Shown here: in pieces, positions 31,980 through 40,511 of the stretch | Numbering within the stretch: position 1 is the first letter of the stretch | Layout of the letters: each line of letters opens with the position of its first letter | NCBI GenBank assembly: GCA_963697975.1 | Contig: OY969111.1 | Coordinates: forward strand, 2,790,001 to 2,854,000 | Reading direction: 5' to 3' | Length of the DNA stretch: 64,000 bases | DNA from: QHXM01 sp963697975 | GTDB taxonomy: Bacteria; Acidobacteriota; Blastocatellia; Pyrinomonadales; Pyrinomonadaceae | Translations under genes and position numbers: made by a program | The notes under the pieces: model-generated | Databases searched by the model: none | What the model saw: the letters and a program-made list of their open reading frames with translations, nothing else | Told to the model about the DNA's origin: nothing

Positions 31980-32729
31980 ATGGCAGAGAGACGAAAAATC
32001 ATCATCCAGACCGGAGCAGCCCCGGACGAGCCGCTGCCGACGCCGCACTTCGACGCCGAAGCGACCATGACGGCGCGTCCCGTCGTGCCGCTTAACGATC
32101 AGGAAGCTCATCAAGCACATTACGGCAATTATGCCGGACGCCCCGCAGCAAAACCGTTTTGGAAGCGTCCGGCGCTGCTCGCCTTGATCGTTCTGGTCGC
32201 CGTCGGTATCGGCGTCGCCGCAGGGCTGGCGATAGGCATCTACAGAAATCGCAACGCGGCGGAAACTCCAATTGCGACCACTCCGCCTCCTACGGTGGAA
32301 GATGCTAATGCTGGTCAAACTGTCGAACAGCAGCCGCAGCCTGCGCCTACAGAACAAACGCGCGCCGCTGTGCCAGCAGAGGAGCCGGAAGAGACGGCTG
32401 CTGCTGAGCCGAAGGTCGAAGAGCGCGAACGAACCGCCCGTAACGAGCGGAAAGATGAAGATGATGACGATGAAGCGAGGCCGCCCGTCGCTGCGAAGCA
32501 GCCAGTTGTGCGTGAGAAAAAGCCAGTCAAAATAGATGAGTACGTCATCGAGGATGAGCGCGAAGCGAGGCAAGCGGAGAAGGAACAGAGACGCGAGGAG
32601 CGCAGAGCGGAACGCAGAGAGAGACGGCGTCGCGGGCGTGAGGATGAAATGAACCTCCCGCGTGGAATCGAACGCGGCAGAAGAGAAGTTGACCGCATCC
32701 GAGAAATCTTCGAGGGCCGACAACCGTAA
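31980..32729 (+). CDS. hypothetical single-pass membrane protein
   Basis: 249 residues; no family recognised. The N-terminal 60 residues are polar and likely cytosolic (MAERRKIIIQTGAAPDEPLP). One hydrophobic helix, ALLALIVLVAVGIGVAAGLA, spans about residues 65-86. The rest is a Pro/Glu/Ala linker and a highly charged Arg/Glu C-terminus that may be a coiled coil or single alpha-helix. The preceding 230 bases (31750-31979) hold no gene; no convincing promoter was found. Confidence 0.7.
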   Translation: MAERRKIIIQTGAAPDEPLPTPHFDAEATMTARPVVPLNDQEAHQAHYGNYAGRPAAKPFWKRPALLALIVLVAVGIGVAAGLAIGIYRNRNAAETPIATTPPPTVEDANAGQTVEQQPQPAPTEQTRAAVPAEEPEETAAAEPKVEERERTARNERKDEDDDDEARPPVAAKQPVVREKKPVKIDEYVIEDEREARQAEKEQRREERRAERRERRRRGREDEMNLPRGIERGRREVDRIREIFEGRQP

Positions 32730-32741
32730 GACAAAAAGCCA

Positions 32742-32816
32742 GTGAATAGTAAATCGTGAATCGTGAATAGAAACAGCTTTCTCTATTTACGATTCACGAT
32801 TTACTATTTACGATCC
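32742..32816. repeat. heptad-repeat hairpin, AATCGTG family
   Basis: Left arm GTAAATCGTGAATCGTGAAT, right arm inverse, loop AGAAACAGCTTTCTCT. It lies just upstream of tlyA. Near-copy of 17572-17640. Confidence 0.85.
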
Positions 32817-32820
32817 AGTT

Positions 32821-33567
32821 ATGAAGCGTGAGCGCATTGATAAATTGCTGGTCGAGCGTGGGCTGGCGTTGTCGCGCACGAAGGCACAAGCGCTCGTGAT
32901 GGCGGGCGTCGTGCTCGTGAACGACCAGCGTGTCAGTAAGCCTTCGGAGATGTGCAGTGTTGAAGCCTTGATTCGCGTCAAGGGGGCGGGTGATCCTGCC
33001 TCGCGCTATGTCGGGCGCGGCGGTCTGAAGATGGAAGCTGCGCTTAAGGTGTTTAAGCTGGACGTGACGGGACTTGTTTGTCTGGACGTTGGCGCTTCGA
33101 CCGGAGGATTTACGGATTGCCTGTTGCAGCACGGCGCGCGCCGCGTCGTAGCGATTGATGTCGGGCATAATCAACTCGACTGGCGCTTGCGAAACGACGC
33201 ACGCGTCGAGGTGCGAGAGGGCGTCAACGCGCGCTATTTGAAGCCGGAAGATTTTGACGAGAAGTTTGAGCTGGCGGTGATGGATGTGTCGTTCATCTCG
33301 GCGACGAAAGTGATGCCTGCTGTCATAGGGCTATTGACGGAAGATGCGCGCCTCGTTACGCTCATCAAGCCGCAGTTTGAAGTCGGGCGTGGTGAAGTCG
33401 GGCGCGGCGGCATCGTCAGCGATCCCTTGAAGCACGCGCGCGTCGTTGAAGAAGTAAATGAAGCGGCGCTTGCGCTCGGCCTCACATTGCGCGGCGTAGC
33501 GGAATCGCCCGTGCGCGGGGCGGACGGCAATTTGGAATTCCTGGCACTCTATGAGCGTGTGAAGTGA
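32821..33567 (+). CDS. tlyA: TlyA-family rRNA methyltransferase
   Basis: 248 residues. The N-terminal S4 RNA-binding domain (RIDKLLVERGLALSRTKAQA) joins an FtsJ-like SAM domain (VCLDVGASTGGFTDCLLQHG). TlyA proteins 2'-O-methylate 16S and/or 23S rRNA cytidines, and some are hemolysin-annotated. The conserved KPQFEVGRGEVGRGGIV segment is present. The stop overlaps the start of the next gene (TGATG), suggesting coupling. Confidence 0.93.
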   Translation: MKRERIDKLLVERGLALSRTKAQALVMAGVVLVNDQRVSKPSEMCSVEALIRVKGAGDPASRYVGRGGLKMEAALKVFKLDVTGLVCLDVGASTGGFTDCLLQHGARRVVAIDVGHNQLDWRLRNDARVEVREGVNARYLKPEDFDEKFELAVMDVSFISATKVMPAVIGLLTEDARLVTLIKPQFEVGRGEVGRGGIVSDPLKHARVVEEVNEAALALGLTLRGVAESPVRGADGNLEFLALYERVK

Positions 33568-34253
33568 TGAAGCGGATACAGTCTGAACCGGAAGCCCTCG
33601 CGCAGTTACAGCGCGTCAAAAATTCTTACCAGAGTTTCATTAAATTGAATTATGAACACTCGGCGGAGGATTGCCGCACGTGTCCGACGCGCGGCGTGTG
33701 CTGCACGGACGCTCATTTCGTCAACGTTCACATCACAAGGCTCGAAGCTGTGGCGATCCGCGAGACGCTCAGGCGTACACCGCGCCTGACGGAAGCGGCG
33801 CGGCGCGCCGTCTACAAGCGAGCCAGAGAAACGGTCGAGCGGTTCGATTTGCGCGCTGCCGGTGACACGTTCAGGCAAACTTTTTCATGCCCGCTATACG
33901 ATCCATCGGTTGGCTGTCTCGTCCACGCACGCGCCAAGCCTGCCCCGTGCATTCAGCACGCCTGTTATGAGGACTGGGAAGATTTGCCGCCCACGAGCTT
34001 GCAGGCACGCACGGAGCATCGCATCGAACAGTTGAACACAGAGATTTACGGCGCGGCCTGGACGTGGCTGCCTCTCCCGCTCTGGCTCTCGCTGATTGAC
34101 GAGGAAGCGGACGGCGCAGAGCTTGAACGTCTCGCACGTGAATGGAACGCGCGTCACAGCAAGAATGAAAGCAATTCAAAGCATCAAGAGCGGCGTGTGA
34201 TGCGTAATGCTTCTCGCAAACGCGCGAGCCTGCCCGTCGTTCACATAAGATAG
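33567..34253 (+). CDS. YkgJ-family cysteine cluster protein
   Basis: 228 residues. Cysteine clusters DCRTCPTRGVCCTD and FSCPLYDPSVGCLVHARAKP, followed by PCIQHACYEDW, match the YkgJ/UPF0153 family, thought to bind zinc or an Fe-S cluster; function unknown. There is no signal peptide. The C-terminus is basic. The start ATG overlaps the tlyA stop, so the two are co-translated. Confidence 0.85.
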   Translation: MKRIQSEPEALAQLQRVKNSYQSFIKLNYEHSAEDCRTCPTRGVCCTDAHFVNVHITRLEAVAIRETLRRTPRLTEAARRAVYKRARETVERFDLRAAGDTFRQTFSCPLYDPSVGCLVHARAKPAPCIQHACYEDWEDLPPTSLQARTEHRIEQLNTEIYGAAWTWLPLPLWLSLIDEEADGAELERLAREWNARHSKNESNSKHQERRVMRNASRKRASLPVVHIR

Positions 34254-34277
34254 TAGACACAATAATCCGTCAATCCA

Positions 34278-34751
34278 ATGAGTGCACAACAGCTACGCCT
34301 GACCGTTCCCGAAGATGTGCCCGGCATCCTTGCGCTGATCGGTGAAGTTTATACAGAGTACGGTTGCGTGCTGAATGCCGAAAAGGAGGAGCATCACCTG
34401 CTCACGCCCGGCCCTTACTTTCGCGCTCACGGCGGCGAGTTCTGGGTGGTTGAAGAGAGCGGCGCTATCCGCGCGACCGCTGCGGTGATGCTGGATGAGG
34501 ATGCAGGCGAATTGAAAACGCTCTATGTTCACTCATCATTGCGGCGACAGGGCTGGGGGCGCAAATTGACGATGCTGGCGATAGATTACGCACGGGCTAA
34601 TAGTAAGCGGAAGATGATCCTCTGGAGCGACACGCGCTTTCTGGACGCGCACCGTCTTTATCGAAGCCTCGGTTTTCGTGAAACGGGTCTGCGCGAACTG
34701 CACGACTCGAATAATACTGTCGAGTACGGGTTTGAGTTGTCGCCCATTTAG
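34278..34751 (+). CDS. GNAT-family N-acetyltransferase
   Basis: 157 residues, one GNAT domain. LKTLYVHSSLRRQGWGRKLT contains the acetyl-CoA pyrophosphate-binding R/QxxGxG/A loop, and DAHRLYRSLGFRETG is the typical end of the fold. The acceptor is unknown. It is 24 bases downstream of the YkgJ gene and may be the third gene of that operon. Confidence 0.88.
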   Translation: MSAQQLRLTVPEDVPGILALIGEVYTEYGCVLNAEKEEHHLLTPGPYFRAHGGEFWVVEESGAIRATAAVMLDEDAGELKTLYVHSSLRRQGWGRKLTMLAIDYARANSKRKMILWSDTRFLDAHRLYRSLGFRETGLRELHDSNNTVEYGFELSPI

Positions 34752-34924
34752 AAAATTTCACCGCACAGAACAGAAAGAAAAATTCAGATTCCAGCGCCTG
34801 TTTTTAACCACTAATTTCTTCGTGCCCTTCGTGTCTTTGTGGTTTTGTTGAGCGTTTTGAGCGGGTAGAATTTTCCACAGACTTTTCCACAACCAGCCAT
34901 CTCAAACCTTAAAGTATTTTCTGC

Positions 34925-34953
34925 TTGACTTGATTGAGGGGCGAGCGTATAAC
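34925..34953 (+). promoter_or_regulatory. sigma70-type promoter of candidate structured RNA
   Basis: TTGACT (34925-34930), 17-bp spacer, TATAAC (34948-34953). No ribosome binding site with a plausible gene follows; the next annotated gene starts 650 bases later behind a strong terminator. Confidence 0.7.
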
Positions 34954-34959
34954 CCACAT

Positions 34960-35489
34960 CCTCGTCGCGGCACTCACGGGTGTCATGACCAGCGAGGGGA
35001 TAGGCAAACGGTACGGTGACGCATCGTTTGAGAGTAGCAACAGGCGGCTGTTGCAGCTATCACACCCCGCGCTGAAGCCGAAAGGCTTGGGCTTCGGGAG
35101 AGTCGCAAGGCTTTCCCAGAGCGACGCGGATAAAAACGCAGTCGCGCTTTAAGGAAATGATCAACCTTAAAGTAGCCGTAAGCCGCTCGCAGTCTTCGGA
35201 CGCGCGAGCCTCGTTGCCGGTCACGTAAGTCGGCGGTGGAGGAAAAGCCACCACAACAAAAACCAAACGGCACCGTTCGTCCGCAAGGGCGTGCGAGATT
35301 TGTGAAAACGAATCGCGTGCCGACCGGAAGTACAGGCTGACCGCCAGCCAACTCTTCGGAATACAAATCGGCAACAATTTGCGTGTACATGCGTTGTTGC
35401 CAAATAATCCCCTTCGGAATCGCTTCGGCGGTTTTTAGGGATTAAAGGTTGCGCCGCTTTCACTCGTTGGAAGCGGCGCAATTTTTTTT
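34960..35489 (+). ncRNA. candidate large structured non-coding RNA (about 530 nt)
   Basis: This gap has no plausible coding sequence. It runs from a strong promoter to a strong terminator. Hairpins include GCAACAG/CTGTTGC (35037-35054), AAGCC-GAAA-GGCTT (35075-35088) and a 9-bp stem capped by GCAA (35096-35117). A three-way junction closed by CGGCAC/GTGCCG (35268-35322) has two GNRA-capped arms (CGTCC-GCAA-GGGCG and one capped by GAAA). GGCAACAA/TTGTTGCC lies at 35370-35401, and a multibranch domain closed by AATCCC/GGGATT holds two TTCG tetraloops. The conserved cores of RNase P RNA, tmRNA, SRP RNA and group II domain V were looked for and not seen. The class is unidentified. Confidence 0.6.
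35449..35489 (+). terminator. strong intrinsic terminator of candidate RNA
   Basis: TTGCGCCGCTT and AAGCGGCGCAA form a perfect 11-bp stem with an 11-base loop, followed by eight T. Confidence 0.92.
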
Positions 35490-35517
35490 GACATACGGTT
35501 TAGTAGTTTTAATTGCG

Positions 35518-35547
35518 TTGACACTCCAAAACTCGCACAGGTATCAT
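35518..35547 (+). promoter_or_regulatory. promoter of nadK
   Basis: TTGACA (35518-35523), 18-bp spacer, TATCAT (35542-35547), 60 bases upstream of the nadK start. Confidence 0.65.
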
Positions 35548-35606
35548 CCGAGCCGTCTCTTAAAGAAATCACAAGAACTAAGGTTTCACCCATACAAGGT
35601 TGATTG

Positions 35607-36491
35607 ATGGTTCAATCCTCTATCAGTCGTGTCGGCGTCGTCGTCAAACCGCATCACCCGGAGGCGCTGAAGACTACCTGTCGTCTCGTCGAATGGCTCG
35701 CTGCGCGTGGGATCAAACTCGTCGGAACGCCTGAGCTTGACCACGAAGAGATTGAGCGTGAGACCCGTTGCGCCATCGAAGTCGTAGAGACGGAAAAACT
35801 GGCGGCGAGCGTTGACATGATCGTCGTGCTTGGAGGCGATGGGACGATGATCGCCACCTCGCGCATGATGGGCGATTTTGACGTGCCAGTCCTCGGCATC
35901 AACTACGGGACGCTCGGTTATCTGGCCGAGTTTCGTGTCGAAGAGATGTATGAGACGCTCGAATCAGTCCTCGCCGGAGACTATCAGGTAGATACGCGCG
36001 TTCGCCTCGCGGTTGATCTCTTTCGCGGCGAAGAGTTGTTGATGCATAGTCGCGCGCTCAACGATGTCGTTATCAACAAGTCTGCGCTGGCGCGCATCAT
36101 CGAGATCGAAGCGCGAATGGACGGCCATCTCATCAGCGGGTTTCGCGCCGACGGCCTGATTGTCTCCACGCCGACAGGCTCGACCGCCTACAATCTCTCG
36201 GCGGGCGGCCCCGTCGTCTACCCTTCAATGAATGCGCTCATAATTACGCCGATCTGTCCCTTCACCCTCTCGGATCGCCCGATTGTCGTCCCTGACGATG
36301 CCCTGATTGAACTACGCCTGAGAACTCCGAAAGAGGAAGTGGTCTTAACGCTGGACGGGCAGGTCGGCGTGCCTATTCACCCGGAAGACCGTGTGCTGAT
36401 TAGAAAAAGCCGAACGACCTTCAAGATCGTGCAGCCCACCAACAGAAATTATTTCGAGGTGCTGCGCGAAAAATTACGCTGGGGGAAGTAA
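35607..36491 (+). CDS. nadK: NAD kinase
   Basis: 294 residues from ATG 35607. IVVLGGDGTMIATSRM holds the GGDG motif for NAD/ATP binding, VLGINYGTLGYLAEF and the conserved STPTGSTAYNLSAGGPVVYP segment confirm the family. It phosphorylates NAD to NADP. It has its own promoter behind the candidate RNA terminator, and a heptad hairpin follows four bases after the stop. Confidence 0.96.
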   Translation: MVQSSISRVGVVVKPHHPEALKTTCRLVEWLAARGIKLVGTPELDHEEIERETRCAIEVVETEKLAASVDMIVVLGGDGTMIATSRMMGDFDVPVLGINYGTLGYLAEFRVEEMYETLESVLAGDYQVDTRVRLAVDLFRGEELLMHSRALNDVVINKSALARIIEIEARMDGHLISGFRADGLIVSTPTGSTAYNLSAGGPVVYPSMNALIITPICPFTLSDRPIVVPDDALIELRLRTPKEEVVLTLDGQVGVPIHPEDRVLIRKSRTTFKIVQPTNRNYFEVLREKLRWGK

Positions 36492-36495
36492 ATCG

Positions 36496-36567
36496 GTGAT
36501 AAGTGATAGGTGATGGGTGATAAGTAAAAGCTTTTCTCCTATCACCCATCACCTATCACTTATCACT
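36496..36567. repeat. heptad-repeat hairpin, GTGATAA family
   Basis: Left arm GTGATAAGTGATAGGTGATG, right arm inverse (CATCACCTATCACTTATCAC), loop AGTAAAAGCTTTTCTCCT. Near-copy of 5893-5967. Confidence 0.87.
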
Positions 36568-36577
36568 CGGAGAAAAC

Positions 36578-38044
36578 ATGGCTGACGAAAATGATGAGAA
36601 GCGCGGGCAGAAGCCGGTGATAGAGCGGGACGCTTTTGAGCGAGAGGTCACGACAGACCTTGACGAAGAGACGCCGGATAGCCCGAAGGGGATGGCGCTG
36701 CACACGCGGATTCTGATCGGGTTGGCGGTCGGCGTCGTCGCCGGAATCACGGTCAACGCCATCTTCGGCGACAGCAACAAGACGGTCGAGTCAATCGTCA
36801 CCAACATCACCGAGCCGGTGGGACAGTTGTTTCTGCGGTTGCTGTTGATGATCGTCGTGCCGCTTGTCTTCTCCTCGCTGGTCGTCGGCATCGCAGGCAT
36901 CGGCGACATACGCAAACTCGGTCGCATCGGTCTCAAATCGTTCGCTTATTGCCTTGTCATCTCCGCCATCTCCGTCGTCATCGGTCTGACGCTCGCCAAT
37001 ACTATCCGACCGGGCCAACGCATTGACCCGGAGACAAAAGCCAAACTGGAACAGCGCTTCGGCGGCGATGCCCAGAAGCGCGTCGAAGACCAGAAGAAGC
37101 AGAGCGAAACGAATAAAGACTCCGCGTTGTTGCAGGTCGTCAAAACCATTGTGCCCGCGAATCCTGTGGCCGCAGTGGCAAGTGAGACGCCGAACATGCT
37201 TCACCTGATGTTCTTCGCGTTGATTATCGGCGTCGCCGTCACGCTTATTCCTTTCAAGACGACCGCGCCTTTCCTGCGAGGCTTGCAGGCGCTCTATGAA
37301 ATTACCGCGAAGATTATAGAAATCATCATGAAGTTTGCGCCCTACGCGGTGGCGTGCTTGCTCTTTAATAACACCGCGCGCTTCGGGCTTGATCTTCTTC
37401 AAGCATTGGGCTGGTTCATCGTGACCGTCATTGCCGGGTTAGCCATACATATGTTCGGCGTCTATTCGCTCTCGGTCTATTTTCTGTCGCGCATCAATCC
37501 GCTGGAATTCTTCCGCCGCATCAAGACCGTAATTCTCACGGCATTCTCGACCTCTTCATCGAACGCTACGCTGCCGACGGCGCTGCGTATCTCGGAAGAA
37601 AACTTAGGCGTGCCGCAGGAGATTAACAGCTTCGTGCTGACGGTCGGCGCGACGGCCAACCAGAACGGGACGGCGCTCTATGAAGGCGTGACCGTTCTGT
37701 TTCTGGCGCAACTCGCCGGAGTCGATCTCTCGTTGGGCCAGCAGTTGATGGTGGTCTACCTGGCAATCCTCGGCGGTATCGGGACGGCGGGCGTGCCGTC
37801 GGGTTCGATTCCTTTCATCATCGGTGTGCTGGCGACGATCAACGTCAATCCGGCGCTCATCGCCATCATCCTCGGCGTGGATAGAATCCTGGATATGTGC
37901 CGCACGACGCTGAACGTCGCGGGCGACATCACGGCGGCCACCTATGTCGCGCGAAGCGAAGGCTACACGCTCCTGACGCATCACACGCCCGCGATTGTTC
38001 ATGCGAGCGAGGCGCTCCCGGCTGCTAGGCACGGGGCGGAATGA
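36578..38044 (+). CDS. dicarboxylate/amino acid:cation symporter (DAACS family)
   Basis: 488 residues, about eight transmembrane helices plus two re-entrant loops. The family signatures are TSSSNATLPTALRISE (serine-rich loop 1), TVGATANQNGTALYEG (NMDGT-type sodium site, here NQNGT), GGIGTAGVPSGSIPF (loop 2) and DRILDMCRTTLNVAGD (DxxxDxxRTxxNVxGD). It imports glutamate, aspartate or C4-dicarboxylates with Na+ or H+. The N-terminal 40 residues are acidic and cytosolic, longer than in GltP, and a polar insert of about 50 residues lies after helix 3. Confidence 0.93.
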   Translation: MADENDEKRGQKPVIERDAFEREVTTDLDEETPDSPKGMALHTRILIGLAVGVVAGITVNAIFGDSNKTVESIVTNITEPVGQLFLRLLLMIVVPLVFSSLVVGIAGIGDIRKLGRIGLKSFAYCLVISAISVVIGLTLANTIRPGQRIDPETKAKLEQRFGGDAQKRVEDQKKQSETNKDSALLQVVKTIVPANPVAAVASETPNMLHLMFFALIIGVAVTLIPFKTTAPFLRGLQALYEITAKIIEIIMKFAPYAVACLLFNNTARFGLDLLQALGWFIVTVIAGLAIHMFGVYSLSVYFLSRINPLEFFRRIKTVILTAFSTSSSNATLPTALRISEENLGVPQEINSFVLTVGATANQNGTALYEGVTVLFLAQLAGVDLSLGQQLMVVYLAILGGIGTAGVPSGSIPFIIGVLATINVNPALIAIILGVDRILDMCRTTLNVAGDITAATYVARSEGYTLLTHHTPAIVHASEALPAARHGAE

Positions 38045-38120
38045 ATTCATGCCCGTGAAATTCGTGAGTGTATGAGAATGAGTCTTCAATGGGCGGTTTT
38101 GCTCGCTCTGACTGAAGCGC

Positions 38121-38156
38121 AAAAACGCGCGGTATAGAAATATGCTGCGCGTTTTT
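38121..38156. terminator. bidirectional terminator-like hairpin
   Basis: AAAAACGCGC and its inverse GCGCGTTTTT, 10-bp perfect stem, 16-base loop; A/T tracts on both sides. It ends the symporter gene. The rest of 38045-38369 shows no gene. Confidence 0.75.
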
Positions 38157-38369
38157 AGTTTTAGCGGCGGTTCGTGCGAGCGGAACAGTAGGTGCATAAA
38201 ATCATGCTTCTCTGTTAGAGAGGGATGACTGGTTAAGTTGTTTGGTCGCGCTGCCCAATCTTTTTAATTCGGCTTGAGACGCCTCGCGATAGCTTATTAG
38301 ACACGCGCTCCAACGCCCGGCACAGTTTGCCGCGAGGCGAGCGCCTTTGATTTGTGAGGTAACCGCGAA

Positions 38370-39113
38370 ATGATTTTCCCGATAGGCGATGATAACTCCG
38401 ACCGCACGACCGCGCCGTTTATCAACTACCTGCTCATCGCGATTAACATTCTCGTCTTCGTTTTTCTGCAAGGCGCGACGGGTGAAAACAATTTCACCGC
38501 TTCTTTTGCAACCGTCCCTGAAGAGATTAGAACCGGGCAGGATGTCAAAGGGGCTGTGCCGATCAAGGTAGGAACGCAGGAAGCCGTCATCAGGCTCGGC
38601 GAGACGCCCAGCCCCGTTTACATCACGCTGCTGACCTCAATGTTCATGCACGGCGGTTGGATGCATCTTTTGGGCAACATGCTCTTTTTGTGGATATTTG
38701 GTGACAATCTCGAAAACCGCATGGGACGTTTCAGGTATTTAATCTTCTATCTTGTGACGGGGTTGGTCGCCTCACTCGCGCACGTCATTTCAACGTTCAC
38801 GTTTGGCGACAACCCTTATATCCCAAGCCTCGGCGCTTCGGGGGCCATCTCAGGTGTGCTGGGCGGCTATCTGGTGCTGTTCCCGAAACGGCAGGTGAAG
38901 GTGATTTTGTTGCGAATGCTGACGACCGTGCCCGCGATTGTCGCCATCGGCATGTGGTTCGTCCTTCAATTGGTGCAAGCCTTCGGCGTTCTCGCGGCAG
39001 GCCCACAATCAGGCGGAGGTGTAGCGTTCATGGCGCACGTCGGCGGCTTCATCGCCGGACTGATTCTCGTCAAGCTGTTCACCGTCGGACGCAATCCGAC
39101 GGCGACCGCATGA
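38370..39113 (+). CDS. rhomboid-family intramembrane serine protease
   Basis: 247 residues, six or seven hydrophobic segments. The catalytic Ser is in SLGASGAISGVLGGYL (GxSG), the catalytic His in FMAHVGGFIAGLIL, and the family HGGWMHLLGNMLFLWIFG motif (L1 loop and helix 2) is clear. It cleaves transmembrane segments in the inner membrane; substrate unknown. GAGGTAA lies before the start codon. Confidence 0.93.
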   Translation: MIFPIGDDNSDRTTAPFINYLLIAINILVFVFLQGATGENNFTASFATVPEEIRTGQDVKGAVPIKVGTQEAVIRLGETPSPVYITLLTSMFMHGGWMHLLGNMLFLWIFGDNLENRMGRFRYLIFYLVTGLVASLAHVISTFTFGDNPYIPSLGASGAISGVLGGYLVLFPKRQVKVILLRMLTTVPAIVAIGMWFVLQLVQAFGVLAAGPQSGGGVAFMAHVGGFIAGLILVKLFTVGRNPTATA

Positions 39114-39170
39114 CCGTACTAAACTTTAAGCCCCCCGGTTCAACATACAAGGCAAGGAGAAACAAGGAAT

Positions 39171-39629
39171 ATGGCTACGGATAACGACAACGTCATCTCG
39201 ACACTCAACAATTTAATCGAAACCTGCAAGGACGGCGAGAATGGATTCCGCACCGCCGCCGATGGCGTCAAAAATTCTGAGTTGAAGACGCTCTTTAATA
39301 CCTACTCGCAGCAACGCGCGCAGTTTGCCGCCGAGCTACAAGCGGAAGTTCGCACTCTTGGGGGCGACCCGGAAAGCACTGGCAGCGTCGCCGCGACTCT
39401 GCATCGCGGCTGGATCAACATCAAGTCAACCGTCACGGGTGAAGACGAAGGCGCGGTCATCTCTGAATGCGAGCGCGGCGAAGATTCAGCCGTCAAAAAC
39501 TACACAGATGCTTTGAATGAAAACCTGCCCGCGAACGTTCAATCAATCGTTGAGCGACAGTTCACGCAGGTCAAGGAAGCGCACGACCGCATCCGCGCGA
39601 TGGAAAAGGCAAACAGCGCAGGAGCGTAA
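39171..39629 (+). CDS. PA2169/DUF2383 four-helix-bundle protein
   Basis: 152 residues. VISTLNNLIETCKDGENGFRTA and the following helices, RTLGGDPESTGSVAATLHRGW and ECERGEDSAVKNYTDAL, match the ferritin-like DUF2383 (PA2169) family, often stress-induced. Metal binding residues are not obvious. It is cytosolic. AGGAGAAACAAGGA lies upstream. A heptad hairpin with a core terminator-like stem follows. Confidence 0.87.
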   Translation: MATDNDNVISTLNNLIETCKDGENGFRTAADGVKNSELKTLFNTYSQQRAQFAAELQAEVRTLGGDPESTGSVAATLHRGWINIKSTVTGEDEGAVISECERGEDSAVKNYTDALNENLPANVQSIVERQFTQVKEAHDRIRAMEKANSAGA

Positions 39630-39632
39630 GAG

Positions 39633-39726
39633 CAAGTAAAAAGATAAAAGTAAAGGCGGAAATCACTGTTTATTAAAGGTGGTTTCCGCCTTCCTTTTGC
39701 CTTTTACCTTTTTACTTTTGCCTTCC
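39633..39726. repeat. heptad-repeat hairpin, AAAAGTA family, with inner stem
   Basis: Left arm AGTAAAAAGATAAAAGTAAA, right arm inverse (CTTTTACCTTTTTACTTTTG). The inner part is an AAGGCGGAAA.CAC/GTGG.TTTCCGCCTT stem. Compact version of the arms split around the cassette block. Confidence 0.85.
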
Positions 39727-39777
39727 TCCTTGCCGCTCCTGTAATATCAGCCGTCAATCAAGCCAGGAGCAAGACCC

Positions 39778-40206
39778 ATGTCAACGACTGAAACCATTCT
39801 TCCTCCCGTCAATCAACAGGGACTGGATATTCGCTCGACGCCACGAGAGGAGATGAGCCTTTACGCGCTCGATACTTTCCCTTATGAATTCGTCGGGCGC
39901 GAGATTCGCATCAACTTCGAGATACCGGAATTCACGGCCATCTGCCCGTTCTCGGATTTCCCGGACTTCGCCATCATCCGTCTTGAGTACGTGCCCAATG
40001 AACGCTGCATCGAACTCAAGAGCCTGAAGCTCTACATCAATTCGTTTCGGGAAGTGAAGATTTTCCACGAGCACGTCATCAATATCATCCTCGAAGACTT
40101 CATCGCGGCTTGCGATCCCTTCCGCGTCGAGATAGAGGGCGACTTCCACATTCGCGGCAACATCAAGACTGTGGTACGCGCGAAGTATGAAAAAAGTAAT
40201 CAGTAG
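39778..40206 (+). CDS. queF: NADPH-dependent 7-cyano-7-deazaguanine (preQ0) reductase QueF
   Basis: 142 residues, the short type I QueF. It reduces preQ0 to preQ1 in queuosine synthesis. The nucleophilic Cys is in FTAICPFSDFPDFAIIRL and the NADPH motif is CIELKSLKLYINSFREVKIF (E-x-KSLK). No other que gene is adjacent. The last residues (EKSNQ) are encoded by the start of a heptad repeat. Confidence 0.94.
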   Translation: MSTTETILPPVNQQGLDIRSTPREEMSLYALDTFPYEFVGREIRINFEIPEFTAICPFSDFPDFAIIRLEYVPNERCIELKSLKLYINSFREVKIFHEHVINIILEDFIAACDPFRVEIEGDFHIRGNIKTVVRAKYEKSNQ

Positions 40207-40262
40207 TCAGTAATCAGTTTTCAGTTCTTTGCTTTTAACTGGCCACCGACCACTGACCACTC
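40194..40262. repeat. heptad-repeat hairpin, CAGTAGT family
   Basis: Left arm AATCAGTAGTCAGTAATCAG, right arm related inverse (CACCGACCACTGACCACT). It supplies the queF stop codon. Related to 6607-6695. Confidence 0.8.
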
Positions 40263-40266
40263 TCTT

Positions 40267-40482
40267 ATGGATACAACTATTACCCTCTACAGCGTCGGCG
40301 CGATTATCGGGATTCTGGTGCTGTTCATCATCCTGAAGCGCGTTGTCGGATTGGTCTTTCGCATCATCCTGGCCGGGGTGCTGATTGTGGCGGTCATCGT
40401 CGGCGCGTGGTGGTGGTCGAAGTCTGATGACTCGACCAGCAACGATAATGCTCGTCCGCGACGAACGCAGCGTGCGCCGTAG
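40267..40482 (+). CDS. small two-helix membrane protein
   Basis: 71 residues, unknown family. Two hydrophobic helices (YSVGAIIGILVLFIILK and FRIILAGVLIVAVIVGAWWW) separated by a short basic turn, then a polar Arg-rich tail. It begins directly at the end of a heptad hairpin and is followed after 29 bases by the MFS gene, so it may be in the same operon. Confidence 0.6.
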   Translation: MDTTITLYSVGAIIGILVLFIILKRVVGLVFRIILAGVLIVAVIVGAWWWSKSDDSTSNDNARPRRTQRAP

Positions 40483-40511
40483 ACGCGACGCGAGCCGCGA
40501 ATCTCGAAAAC

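Noticed and set aside
34871..34891. Two TTTTCCACA sequences like DnaA boxes
   Set aside because: They deviate from TTATNCACA, only two copies are present, and there is no dnaA/dnaN gene or AT-rich unwinding region; not enough for an origin.
34934..35481. Short ORFs on both strands within the candidate RNA region (for example 34983-35390 minus and 34934-35152 plus)
   Set aside because: They overlap each other, lack ribosome binding sites, have Arg/Cys/Ser-rich composition typical of non-coding frames, and are cut by the dense hairpins; the promoter and terminator fit an RNA better.
34960..35489. Candidate RNA as tmRNA, RNase P RNA or group II intron
   Set aside because: No tRNA-like end or tag ORF, no GAGGAAAGUCC or ACAGAA type cores, and no domain V or reverse transcriptase could be found.
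36791..37402. 203-codon minus-strand frame opposite the symporter gene
   Set aside because: Its Asp/Glu/Gln/His/Arg-rich translation is the complement of membrane-helix codons; the plus-strand gene has all family motifs.
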